From assembly GCA_002364215.1 (NCBI GenBank), contig DEXQ01000011.1, forward strand, positions 1 through 64,000: a stretch of DNA of 64,000 bases, read 5' to 3'. The position numbers were made by a program, and so were the translations under genes. The DNA is from Aequorivita sp. UBA3180. Lineage in GTDB: Bacteria; Bacteroidota; Bacteroidia; Flavobacteriales; Flavobacteriaceae. The notes beneath the pieces were generated by a model. It was not told the DNA's origin, ran no database searches, and saw nothing but the letters and a program-made list of their open reading frames with translations. Positions 24,509-35,100 of the stretch are shown here, piece after piece. How positions within the stretch are numbered: the first letter of the stretch is position 1; every line of letters starts with the position of its first letter.

Positions 24509-26599
24509 TTAAAAATCATAATACCAGTTAAATAAATCTGTTCTTAGCCCAAAATTGACCCAAGTAGTTTGGTTTTTAAACACAGTTTCTGTGTCAACTT
24601 CGGGGTCAAAACTTCTAAAAATAAAACTTCCATAAATCTTTAGATTTGTTGCGGGGTTTATTATGTAACCCGCTTGTACTTCAGCGTGGAAAAAATCTGT
24701 GGTATTTCCCTGCGCCAGTTCGTTACCATTGTCTGAAACACGGTCATCTTCAGTTCCATAAATATTTCCGCCGTAGAAAAAAGAATCTTCCGGCGTATTA
24801 AATTCAAAACCCCGCTTGGCAACTATAAATTTTGCGTCCCCATAAATTCTACCTCTCTGGTAGCGCGCTATACCTATAAATTCAGAAAAATTAGCACCTA
24901 GGGTATGTGCCATAGATTGATTGTTGTGCCCATAATTTAGCACTACCGTATTGTGCGAGTACGTATAAGGACGTACTCTATTGTACTCTGTTTGTAGGAA
25001 AAGATTTTTTAATCCAAAAGCATGGTAATATTTTAGACCCAACTGGTAGCCTGTTTTATTCTTATAACTTCCTTCACCACCAAAGATATCGCTCGAAGAA
25101 AATTCATCAATTATAAGTTGCCCATAGATATTCACTCTGTCATTCACTTTATACTTTGTAGTAAGGCCAATAAGCGCATTACCACCGCGGGAACCCGTTG
25201 AAAATTCAATAGCGCGGTAAAAAATAATTGGATTTAGATAATTCACGTCAAAGCCTCTACCGTTATCATTCTGCCAAATAACAGATTCAAAAAGACCAAT
25301 GTTCAATCTTTTGGTAATGTTATAGCTCAAATAGTGGTTTGCTATATACTTTGTGCGAAAAGAACCGTCTTCGGTAACCTCGGGGCGAACATCCCGCAAA
25401 GACATCCAAGTGTTGGTATATTTCAATTTCCAAAAGGTGGTATTTATTTTGAAGAAGGGATATGAACTTGCATTATCACTTGTCAATAAAGAACGGTATC
25501 CATCACCTAAAAAGGTTTTACCGTGGCCCAATTGGATATTAAAATATTTTGAAGGCGTATAAGAAATATGTCCTGTAGCAATTGGATAATCATAGGAATC
25601 TACTCTAAATTGTTTTGCTATACCTCGACCAGGAATAATTGCTGGATTGCCCCCATCGGGTCGAATAGATTCTGCATAACGATTAAAATAATCTGCAAAA
25701 CGCCCTTGACTTTCATAAATAACTCCGAAAAAACCAATCTGTTTTCCAATTCCGCCCTGTGTATAAACCAAACGCGTATTGTTGTAAGTATCTAGCTCTG
25801 CATCAAAGTCTTTTCCGGCCTGCAAATCTACTCCTGCATCTAAGGTTAGCCAATAATCTTTTCCCTTTATGGTAATAAGGTGTTCATTCCAAAGTTTACG
25901 ACCGAACCACGAAGATTTATTTTTTAAAATTTCCTGATTGGCGGCTTCAAAATCATAGTATTTGTTTACTTCAGAATAAATATAAGGCTTTTGGGCCGTG
26001 TGATTGTTAAGCCCAACACGGTTAAGAGAAGGATCAAATAAGCTGTAGTTATGGTGTGAAAGTGGAATATTAATATTGCTACTATATTCTTCATTATTAT
26101 AAGGCAGGTTTTCAATAGCATCATATTCTTCAACCAATTGTTCTCTTTCGTTTTTCTTTATAATTTCAGAAGTTTGGACTATGCTTTCTCCCGGCGCCAC
26201 CAATGGAATGGCAATAGGAAGGATAAACTGTACATAGGCTGGTTTTCCGTTATAGGTAGCTGGTTCTATTTGGGGGAGTGACTCGAAAACACGACGCGCC
26301 TCTGTTTTTAATTCTTCGTAAATTCCATCAACATATAGCACCTTAAACCTCCCTTCTTTTGTTACCTCAAAAAGTACATTTACATTTCCTTTGTAATTTT
26401 CCGCGAAAACCTTTTCAGGGACTTGAAAGTTTTTAAAAATGAATTGTTGCAACGTATTTTTAAAACAGCTTTCTAGAGCCTCAACTTCTGCACCTTCACA
26501 TTCATTAAAGACGGGATATTTTTCGTATTGTGCCGAAGCAGTTTGCGCTGAAGAAATTATTGGAAAACAAAATATGAGAAAAAATATAAAATGTTTCAT
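24509..26599 (-). CDS. TonB-domain/outer membrane barrel fusion, RemB-like
   Basis: The 696-residue protein has a signal peptide (MKHFIFFLIFCFPIISSAQ). A TonB C-terminal-like domain follows (about 25-135: 'YPVFNECEG', 'VNVLFEVTKEGRFKVLYV', 'FESLPQIEPATYNGKPAYVQFILPI'). The long remainder resembles the capsule-assembly Wzi-type barrel ('FNIQLGHGKTFLGDGYRSL', 'INPATNLKIYGSFIFR', final aromatic residue). This build is like flavobacterial RemB, a protein tied to gliding motility, but I name it so only by memory of the layout. It precedes two TonB-like genes on the same strand that share its N-terminal motif. Confidence 0.7.
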   Translation of the reverse strand: MKHFIFFLIFCFPIISSAQTASAQYEKYPVFNECEGAEVEALESCFKNTLQQFIFKNFQVPEKVFAENYKGNVNVLFEVTKEGRFKVLYVDGIYEELKTEARRVFESLPQIEPATYNGKPAYVQFILPIAIPLVAPGESIVQTSEIIKKNEREQLVEEYDAIENLPYNNEEYSSNINIPLSHHNYSLFDPSLNRVGLNNHTAQKPYIYSEVNKYYDFEAANQEILKNKSSWFGRKLWNEHLITIKGKDYWLTLDAGVDLQAGKDFDAELDTYNNTRLVYTQGGIGKQIGFFGVIYESQGRFADYFNRYAESIRPDGGNPAIIPGRGIAKQFRVDSYDYPIATGHISYTPSKYFNIQLGHGKTFLGDGYRSLLTSDNASSYPFFKINTTFWKLKYTNTWMSLRDVRPEVTEDGSFRTKYIANHYLSYNITKRLNIGLFESVIWQNDNGRGFDVNYLNPIIFYRAIEFSTGSRGGNALIGLTTKYKVNDRVNIYGQLIIDEFSSSDIFGGEGSYKNKTGYQLGLKYYHAFGLKNLFLQTEYNRVRPYTYSHNTVVLNYGHNNQSMAHTLGANFSEFIGIARYQRGRIYGDAKFIVAKRGFEFNTPEDSFFYGGNIYGTEDDRVSDNGNELAQGNTTDFFHAEVQAGYIINPATNLKIYGSFIFRSFDPEVDTETVFKNQTTWVNFGLRTDLFNWYYDF

Positions 26600-26660
26600 T
26601 TGAGGTTTGCTTGTTTAAACCCGAAAGATACAGTTTTTTTGGAATGACCGGATTTAAAAA

Positions 26661-26684
26661 AAGCTCCCATTTTATTGGGAGCTT
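26661..26684 (-). terminator. Terminator after the second TonB-like gene
   Basis: A perfect 9 bp stem (26661-26669 with 26676-26684) and 6 nt loop; the minus strand continues with a run of T. It lies between the TonB-like gene ending at 26704 and the RemB-like gene starting at 26599. Confidence 0.8.
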
Positions 26685-26703
26685 TTACTTTTTATTCAAA
26701 TTT

Positions 26704-27486
26704 TTAATGAATATTGAAAACAATAGGTACGGTGTAAACAACATCTACGTTCTTATCTCCCTGTTTGCCTGGCTTCATTACAGGTAAATTATTGATTACT
26801 CGCTGGGCTTCCTTCTTTAAAGTGGCATTGTGTGAATTTGCTGCAACATCAGTGATAAAACCGTTGGAATCAATCTTGAATTTCACATAAATTCTGTGTG
26901 TTTCATTTGGAGTCAAATTTTCTAAAATTTCCTTTCGAAAATTTTTATTGATAAAAGCATTTATTTTTGAAGACATACAGTCAATTTTCTCGGCATTGGT
27001 AGCAAACGGCTCGCACCCTGGAAATACTGGTACAAATTCTACATTCATAACGGTTCTTGTTACCGTAGGCTCCGAAGGTTTATCTGGAGCTTGATGGGTA
27101 ATTGTTGGCGCTTTTATTACAGGCATATCAGTATTAGCGATTGGTGTTTCGTCAATAGGCGTATCATTAGATTTCACATCAAACACATCACTTTTTACTA
27201 CTTTTTGGATAGGCACGCGTTTTTCTACAATTTTTTTGGTTGGCTCTATAGGTTTTGGTTTTTCAATATCCAGAACATAGGAAATCATTGGAGGCTCCTC
27301 CAAGGTAGTAGGAATGTGCCGCTCTGCAGTATCTGCAGTTATTTCAAAATTAGTCTGCATTATAAAAAAAACAGTAAGTAGACTAACTATAACACCTATT
27401 TGGAAAAACAGACGTGAATTCCATTTGATGTTGATTTGTTTTTTATCCTCTCTCTTGTTTGCGAAATTTTTTACAGCTTTTTTCAT
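26704..27486 (-). CDS. TonB-like energy transducer protein
   Basis: The 260-residue protein has a basic start, one membrane helix (about 29-46), a Pro/Lys/Glu-rich periplasmic spacer ('KPKPIEPTKKIVEKRVPIQK') and a TonB C-terminal domain (about 150-260: 'VFPGCEPF', 'IDCMSSKINAFINKNF', 'IYVKFKIDSNGFITDV', 'INNLPVMKPGKQGDKNVDVVYTVPIVF'). TonB proteins pass the proton motive force to outer membrane receptors. No exbB/exbD or TonB-dependent receptor is adjacent. It is a paralogue of the next upstream gene but without its run of Pro. A perfect terminator separates the two, so each has its own transcript. Confidence 0.85.
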   Translation of the reverse strand: MKKAVKNFANKREDKKQINIKWNSRLFFQIGVIVSLLTVFFIMQTNFEITADTAERHIPTTLEEPPMISYVLDIEKPKPIEPTKKIVEKRVPIQKVVKSDVFDVKSNDTPIDETPIANTDMPVIKAPTITHQAPDKPSEPTVTRTVMNVEFVPVFPGCEPFATNAEKIDCMSSKINAFINKNFRKEILENLTPNETHRIYVKFKIDSNGFITDVAANSHNATLKKEAQRVINNLPVMKPGKQGDKNVDVVYTVPIVFNIH

Positions 27487-27543
27487 AATAAAGTTTTTAA
27501 AAGGTTAACACCTTTACAAACACAACTGTTATGCCAAAACGAA

Positions 27544-27579
27544 AAAAGCCCCGTCTTTACTAGTAAAGACGGGGCTTTT
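27544..27579 (-). terminator. Perfect 36-bp palindrome terminator
   Basis: A palindrome with a 16 bp stem closed by a CTAG loop; the minus strand ends with a T-rich tract. It terminates the TonB-like gene ending at 27597 and isolates it from the next one. Confidence 0.88.
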
Positions 27580-27596
27580 AATATAAATATTTCTAA

Positions 27597-28319
27597 TTAT
27601 TGAATATCAAACACTATCGGAAGGGAATAAAGCACCCCAACTGGTTTTCCACGTTGTTTTCCGGGAGTCATATTAGGTAGGGACTGTACAACATCCATTG
27701 CTTCTCTCTCAAGCCTAGGGTGCGGTGCACGTGCACGAACATCAACAACTCTCCCACTCTTGTCAATTTTGAACTGAACAGCTATACGTTGTCTACCTTC
27801 CAAACCTAAATCTGATGCAAGGTTGGTGTCAAATTTCTTATTAATGAATTCACTAATTTTAGATGACATACATCTTTTCTTTGCATCGTTACTTTTTTCA
27901 CCTTCGCATCCAGGATAGATCGGTACATTTTCAATAACGGCAAACGGTACGTCGGCAATTTCTTCTTCAACTACTTCTTCCTTAATTTCCTTTACCTCAA
28001 CGATTTTCTCTTCTTGGTTTGTTTCAGTAGATTCTATTATGGTTTCTTCCACGTCTTCCTCATCTTCAATCACATCAATAACCTCCGGCGCTGGTGGCGG
28101 TGGCGGTGGCGGTGGCGGTGGCGTTAATTGTTGCGTAACTGGAATTTCTTCCTCTAATTCTTCGCCTACGTCAAGTTTTCCGAAATCATTATCGGATTTA
28201 TCGTAAGATTTCCATTCAATTGCTTGCCATGCCAAAAAAAGCATAACAACCATTCCAAGTTGGAAAAACAGCATGCTTCTTCGGCCTACGTCTGCTTTCG
28301 GATTTTTTTTGGGTTCCAT
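27597..28319 (-). CDS. TonB family energy transducer with poly-proline spacer
   Basis: The 240-residue protein has one N-terminal membrane helix (about 17-33), an acidic linker, a run of ten Pro ('TPPPPPPPPPPAPEV'), a Glu/Val-rich spacer (about 85-125) and a TonB C-terminal domain ('IYPGCEGEK', 'KRCMSSKISEFINKKF', 'AVQFKIDKSGRVVDV', 'PGKQRGKPVGVLYSLPIVF'). The layout is that of flavobacterial TonB. The partner receptor is unknown. It lies 66 bp downstream of vanZ and may share a transcript with the sprA-gcvH group or have a promoter I cannot see. Confidence 0.88.
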   Translation of the reverse strand: MEPKKNPKADVGRRSMLFFQLGMVVMLFLAWQAIEWKSYDKSDNDFGKLDVGEELEEEIPVTQQLTPPPPPPPPPPAPEVIDVIEDEEDVEETIIESTETNQEEKIVEVKEIKEEVVEEEIADVPFAVIENVPIYPGCEGEKSNDAKKRCMSSKISEFINKKFDTNLASDLGLEGRQRIAVQFKIDKSGRVVDVRARAPHPRLEREAMDVVQSLPNMTPGKQRGKPVGVLYSLPIVFDIQ

Positions 28320-28385
28320 AATAGTGTGTTTAACTTGTTGCTAAAATATAGAAATTATCGTTCAATTTAAAACTTAATTAAAATT

Positions 28386-28781
28386 TTAAGCTTTTAATTT
28401 TTGTTTTACAATTTTGAAAAAAAAGATACCAAGTAAAGAACCCAATAAATTTGAGACCACATCTAGAATATCTGCACTGCGTGAAACTGTAAACAGTCCC
28501 TGAAATATCTCAATTATTATGCCATAAAGCAGTATCGAAAGCAGGAGAATGGGGATCCACTTTTTTTCAAAATGATAATCATTACTAACATACAAATAAA
28601 GCATCCAAAGATTGACCAATATAAAATAAACAAGTATATGAACTAACTTGTCTGCTTCTAATAATTGGGTTTTTGGTAAATCTTGACTGGGAATAAAAAA
28701 CAGTACCGTGATTAAGCAACTGTAAATTATAGCTATAAACAATAACCTTTTATCCGCCAATAAGTGCTTTATAAGCGGCAT
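28386..28781 (-). CDS. VanZ-family membrane protein
   Basis: The 131-residue protein has four membrane helices (about 13-31, 42-62, 75-93, 107-126) and the VanZ pattern: '[16 protein letters not shown]' after helix 1, '[31 protein letters not shown]' before helix 4. VanZ is named for teicoplanin resistance, but most chromosomal homologues have no known function. The ATG at 28781 overlaps gcvH by 32 bp; a later TTG could also serve as start. Translational coupling to gcvH is likely. Confidence 0.85.
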   Translation of the reverse strand: MPLIKHLLADKRLLFIAIIYSCLITVLFFIPSQDLPKTQLLEADKLVHILVYFILVNLWMLYLYVSNDYHFEKKWIPILLLSILLYGIIIEIFQGLFTVSRSADILDVVSNLLGSLLGIFFFKIVKQKLKA

Positions 28782-29130
28782 CGTCCAGTAATTCTGCTAT
28801 TTCATCTGGGTTTGAAAATTTCATCTTTATCATCCAGCCTTCTCCGTAAGCATCTGAATTAACTTTTTCTGGTTCAGATTCCAAGCTTTCGTTGAATTCA
28901 ATTATCTCTCCGGAAAGAGGTAAAAATAAATCGGAAACAGTTTTTACGGCTTCCACAGTTCCAAAAACTTCGTTTTTCGCCATTGTATCGCCTACAGTTT
29001 CCACTTCAACATATACAATATCGCCCAACTCGCCTTGTGCAAAATCTGTAACGCCTATTGTTGCGGTATCTCCTTCAATTAAGACCCATTCGTGATCTTT
29101 TGTGTATTTTAAATTTGATGGTACGTTCAT
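28750..29130 (-). CDS. gcvH: Glycine cleavage system H protein
   Basis: The 126-residue lipoyl carrier of the glycine cleavage system shuttles the aminomethyl group between P, T and L proteins in the cytoplasm. Lipoylation site K63 lies in '[18 protein letters not shown]', with '[20 protein letters not shown]' before it and '[14 protein letters not shown]' after it. Length and motifs are standard. It is encoded 27 bp after sprA and overlaps vanZ. The gap to sprA is too short for a glycine riboswitch. Confidence 0.97.
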   Translation of the reverse strand: MNVPSNLKYTKDHEWVLIEGDTATIGVTDFAQGELGDIVYVEVETVGDTMAKNEVFGTVEAVKTVSDLFLPLSGEIIEFNESLESEPEKVNSDAYGEGWMIKMKFSNPDEIAELLDDAAYKALIGG

Positions 29131-29157
29131 AATAAATTAAATAAGTCAGTATTTTAT

Positions 29158-32100
29158 TTAGTTTCCAAAGTTATATCTCAATGTAAAGCCACTTCTAATG
29201 GTTGTTTGTGGGAATGCAGTTGAAATAGCATATTTAGAGAATGTATGGTCATAATAGAAAAGGGCAGTCAAGTTTTTGCTCAACGCATAGTCAATAGACA
29301 ATTGTGCCCCATATATAGTTTGCCCTGCGGTAGTCTGGTTATTTTGAATATCTAGATACCTAATTATCGTAATGTTATCTCTTCTGGAAAGATCCACTTT
29401 AAAGTTCAAATCACTTGTAATAACAGATTTTTTTCCTCCAAAATTGGTAGCAATGCGAAGGTCTTTAATTCTATAACCAAGTCCTATGATATATTCATTA
29501 CCCTTTATCTCAGTCAAAAGGTTATTTGCAAAGCTCAATGAAAGCGCACGGTCTTTACGCATTTCAGCAAGTATTTTCACAGAATTGTTCATTTCAAAAT
29601 CCACTCGCAGTAAAGGCGAAAATTGTTCGGTCAGGTTAACATTTGTAAGCAATGTTTTCACTTTAAAGTTTCCTGCTTGGTCTACAGCTTCGGGATTGTT
29701 CGGGTCGTAGTCCAAATTAGACTGGAATTGATTTACAGTATATCCTGCACGGTATCCGTGAGTCAATGAAAAACGTTTGAAATTTTTCTTGAACCAAGGA
29801 ATATTCATTAAACCTGTATATTTAATATCCCAGTTTGGAAGCGGAATATCTCTAAATATTCCTGTCTTTTCTTTTGAAGCGTTACTGCCTTTATAGGCCG
29901 CAAGGAATGCCGGCAACAACACATCTTGGCTGTTTCTTCCGAAACCTACAGGATAACCCAGCGAATCTCTCGGGATGGCTCCACCTTGGTAATAATCCTC
30001 TGCCAATCTGTTCGCAATAGTTAATCTATTGGTTCTGAAATCGTCAAAAGCAGCTGAACTATTTTCATCGCTAGCGCTGAAAGCAGTTTTTATTAATACT
30101 GTTGAAATATTAAAGTTTCCGAAGGTATTCGGCGTCAAAGAATTATAAAGGTCGTTCTCTACAATATAGTTTTCGGAATAGTTTTCAGAATAAATTCTGC
30201 TTCCGTTTATATCAACTGTCAAATCATTAATAGGCTCTAGATTGGCCTGAATGTCCATTTGACGGCTCTCTACCTCGGTATATTGCTCATTAAATTCTGG
30301 ATATAGCGTCAACCACCCTTTTCTGGCGGCTAATTCCCTAACGTCTGCTTGACTTCCAAAAACAAAGCCTGTTGTTGGCTTCAAAGTTCCTATAAATCCA
30401 ATTGACGGCAAATATCCCGGAAGGTAGATACCATTATTTTCTTGATAGTTAAATTGTACCTTTTTAAGCATTGTGGCAAGACCAATTACCGTATTTATGG
30501 CCTTGTCGCCAGCATTCAAACCACCTTCCGGACTGGCAGCACCTCTTCCAAGTACGTTTGGCGTATTCGTCTTTCCGTTTGAAAGTGTACTGTTCTTTTC
30601 TTCCTCCAGTTTGCTTTCTCTACTAGCCTTGCCTTCACCGCCACTTGATGATTTTTCATCTCCTGCACCACCACTACCATCGCCGGCAGATTTTCGGGGC
30701 TTGCTTTTCTTAATTTTAGTAAGCCCTATGTAACGGTAAAAACCATTCATATCTAAACTAGAATTAATTTGATGCGTACTTGCGTTTTGGATCGAATTAC
30801 CCAAGTTATACACATTTCTGCTTCCGTCACTCAACTCGATTTCAATTTCATTAAATTGATTACTTCCACGCTGCCATTGGTAATCACCGGTATAGGAATA
30901 CGTTGCCCTAAGGAATTTTAGGAAAGGAAACTTACTGAAAGGCAAGTCATAATTTAGTTGTAATGACTGGAAATGCTGATTTGGGTTACCCACATCAAAG
31001 AAACCATCCCAAATTCCGATATCATTATTTATCAAACCATTATCATCCAAATAATTGTTAACTATCATATTATTTGAAGAGGTGAAATTGAAACGCAATG
31101 ATTTCGTTAAATTATGGTTGATGGTGTATTGCCAATCAAACAGATAATTACGCTGATAAAGAGTAGGCAAGCCTATGTTGCCGGGCAATAAGTTTATTTC
31201 CCTAAACTTTTGCTCGTTGTATTGTCGGGTAATATTTGAACTTACTGAAATATTCGTCGGCAAATAATTGAAGTTGAAATCTTTCAGAAATCTCCAATAC
31301 TGTCCTGTAAACAATGAATCATTTTTCTTAAAGGGCTCCACTGGTTTCGCCGTAAAGTTGTAATTATAGGTAGCACCAACCCGAACGTTTTGCTCAACAG
31401 CGTCTTCCACTTCAAAATCGTGATGGTCTGTTTGATTGTAAGAGAAGGAGCCTGTAAAATTCTCAATATCATATACCTGAGGTTTTCCATCTCCGGTTCT
31501 CTCCTTACGCACACCGATAAAGTTTACACTCTGGCGCTTTGTATAATCTACGGCCTGTTCCTTAATTCTGTCTTTCTCGGCTTCATCCTCTGTGTTGTCG
31601 AGCCTGGTATCAAGTTCAATATCCTGAAATTCCGGATCGTATTGTGGCGTTATCAGTTCCTCGGAGCGTCCATAATTAAACGGCAATTGAATCCCCCATT
31701 TCTTCGGAAGTAATTGTCCCAAGTTTACGTTAGTAACTACATCATATTGTTGAAGATCTTCACGGCTTCGCTGGTTTGGTCCTTGTTCAATAGAACCGAA
31801 GCCAACTGTACTTCTTTTTCCTGTGGCGCTAACAGTGGCAAAATCGGCAAGGTTAGCATCCATACTTACTACGGCAGCCCAGCCTCCCTCATTTTTAAGC
31901 TCAGACATTCTAAGCTCGTTAAACCACACCTCCCCACATAAATCATTGGAAGTACTGTTTTTTACACCAAGCATAATGGTTCTAACATTTCCAAAACTTG
32001 GATTTCCTTTGATACCAATTGTAAGCTCATTCTCTCCACCCGACAGACCTCCTTCAAGTTCTGATTGTGTATAATAAACAACTTCGGTTGAGTTTAATGG

Positions 32101-35100
32101 AGTTCTGGTTTTTACTTGTTGCAATAGTTCTAACGGAAGATTCAGCCTGTTTGCGACTGGCCAAATTTCCTCAGCATTCGTTGCTCCAAAATTGGTGGGG
32201 TTTAATGGGATTTGAACTTCATAATAGTTGTTTGTAAGGTCATTCCCCAAACGCATGAATGCTACCAATTGTCCATCACTCAGCGCCGTTTCATTCTGCA
32301 ATGATTCTGCGTGGATAAACATTTCCAGATTTTTGTACTGGCGCATATCTACATTAAAGTTTTTATAGACTGCACGCCCGTCATTTGGTTCCAAGCCACA
32401 TACGCGCAAGGCCAATGATTGCTCATTTTCTCGTATAATATTATTATTGTTATTCAATTCCTCACGAACAAGCCCTGGGGGAAGTCTATAGGGAATTGGT
32501 TCTCGGTTTTCGTTTTCTTCAATACTTACAGCTTCAACTTCAAACAGGGTATTGTCATTGGAAGGATCTTCAAGGGTTACATCATCCAAAGTTTTTTGGA
32601 ATTTTCTATAATCGCCTCGAACCAATTCCATGGTGCCAAAACGTAAAACGGTATTTTGAGAAAACTGTGAAAGGAACATTCGCATAAACCGAATAGATCT
32701 GTAATCTGAAATGCCATTAACTGCCTGATCTGGCTCACTTATTGGAACTTTGAACTGCACCCAACGCACTGGAATTACATCATTGTTTTGCGTAGTTACC
32801 TCCAGCTCTTTCACATCAGAAATAAAACTGTTGTTTTCTCTGCTCATCCCCGGATAAATAGGAACGTTGTATTCAAAATAGCTGTCTATCGTGTTCATGG
32901 TGTTGTCACGATTTATATCCTCAACATCCGGCTGGGCAGTATTTCCACGGTTATTATTTGTAACTTCTACCGGAGAATTTCCTTGTGTTCCGTTATATTT
33001 TAAGTAACGATCCAGAATATTTCCTTCAGCTTGAAGGAAGTATTGATAGTCATCATTTGCAGGGTCAGGTAAGCCTCCAAAAACACCAAACTCAGCTGCT
33101 TCCTCTGCATTATCCAAACCATCCAAACCAATATCCTGGTTTGTACGTTGCTGTCCTTCAGTATCAAAAGTATAAACTAATGATTGGTTGGTAGGCACTT
33201 TACCCCAAGCTGTAGCAGTTGTATTAGCATTGCCTCCATCTTCAGGCAACCCGTTTTCGTACTGTTTTCTTCCGTCTTTTAATACATCTTCTGAAATGCT
33301 TCCCAAGTTAAAATTGATATTTCCTCCTGGGTTGCCGCTAGTTTCATCATAAATGAACGGGTCCATTATCCAGAACTGTATGTATTCAACATTCGATTGT
33401 TCAAAATCGGTAGTCGTAAGCTGTCTCATAATACCGCCGAACCTATCTTCGGGGTTTGGCAAATCATTTGTTCCAGCAGCTTCGGGGTTGTAGTTATATT
33501 CTCCTCTTGTAGATGGGTAATATGCAAGATCCAGTGTGAATAAAGCTTGGGTTTGTCCCTGAATAATATCTTGGTTAGGGAAAATTTCATCCCTAAAAAC
33601 ACGACGCGTAAATGGTGAAGAAAGATCTTCATCATTTATCCCTTCTGGGCGCTGGCTGCTATAGAAAATAGGATCGATAGTGTACCAAGCGAGTTTTGCA
33701 CGGTTGTAATTATATCCTAAATTGTCATTTCCCAACTCACCACCATACCCAACTGGAGTACTTGACAAGAACCAACTGGAGGGCGAACTTATATCGTTTC
33801 CTGTTTGTGAGGCTTCAAAATCATCAACATATACAGTTGTTTTACCATCAAAATCTGAAACTTTTGGAGCCCCTGGTTTTAAATATGCAAACTCTCCACG
33901 TAAAGAAACATTTGATTCCACATCGGTATCAATGTTTGGAAGTTTGTTTACCAATCGGGTAAGGAAGGGCACTTCGGTTGAATAATTTAAATTTATTCCA
34001 TAGATGGTGTTGTTAATCGGCTCAACCCCATATGATGATTTTTGGGTGAGTGGGCGCTCGTTAAGGTTTAAATAGGTTGCACCTATCAAAAATTTATCGC
34101 TGAATTTATGCTCTACATTTAAGCCTGTAAAACGTTTACTTTGCTGCCCAAAAAGTGAGTTATTTTCTGTACTGACCGAAATTGGAATATTACTATTCAA
34201 TAATGAAGGGTCTAAAATCTGAACTCTTCCCAATTGATAGTTTACGGTATAGTCCACACCTTCTACCAAAGTTCTTCCACCGGCCGTAACGGTAACGGAG
34301 CCTTGCGGAATATTGAACGCGCCAATTGGAATACCATCAGCACCAGTAGATTTATAACTTCCTTTTAACTGAAATTTATTCTTTTCGCTCTCAAGTTGTT
34401 CCGCCTGTGTTTTAGTTCCTGTATAAAGTGTTCTAAAAACGTATTTGGACTGATTTGGGTTATAGGTTTCAGGCATTGAATAAGTAGCCGATGTACTTGG
34501 CAAATCCAATTTTTCAAATAAGTGCTTCCCAAAGGGCTCCACGGTCGTAAAAATAATGCGACCATTTTGTGCATCAACCGTAATTCCCGGCAGAAAATCA
34601 AAGAAACCATCGCCCCCCTGTTGTGGATCATTATTGAAGTTCAATCTGTCAAGGTTGAAAACCTTCAAGAGAATTTCGTCCTTTACATCTGGAGGAAGTT
34701 CAGCACCTGCCTCGGTTAAATAGTTTAACGGAGAAGGGTCGGTATAAAGAATATTAAGTTTGAAGTCTTCCTTTTCAAGCTGATAAGCCCCAATAGGATA
34801 AATGTTTTTCATCATCAAATCCCAGATTGGCTCATTTACGTTAGTTATGCTACTCTTCAAAAGTTTTACTACAAGGTTTTGGGCAAGACCAGTTTCCTCC
34901 ACAGGAGGATTTGTGCCTCCAGTTCCTGGAATGGTACCTCCATTTGCCTCAACTCCATCATTTGAAAATTCTCCTACTTGATATACTTTCCCATTAACGG
35001 TAAATTGGTATGATACAGCTAAAACCTCATCATTTGTTAAACGCTGGTTCAGAGAGATGTAACCCAATTGCGAGTTTAAGGAATATTCGCCCGGATCCAA

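Noticed and set aside
28090..28130. GGT/GGC-rich simple repeat as a possible phase-variable tract
   Set aside because: It encodes the poly-proline spacer of TonB in 3-bp units, so length change would not shift the frame.
29131..29157. A glycine riboswitch before gcvH
   Set aside because: Only 27 bp separate gcvH from sprA, and gcvH is upstream in transcription order of nothing but vanZ; there is no room for an aptamer there.
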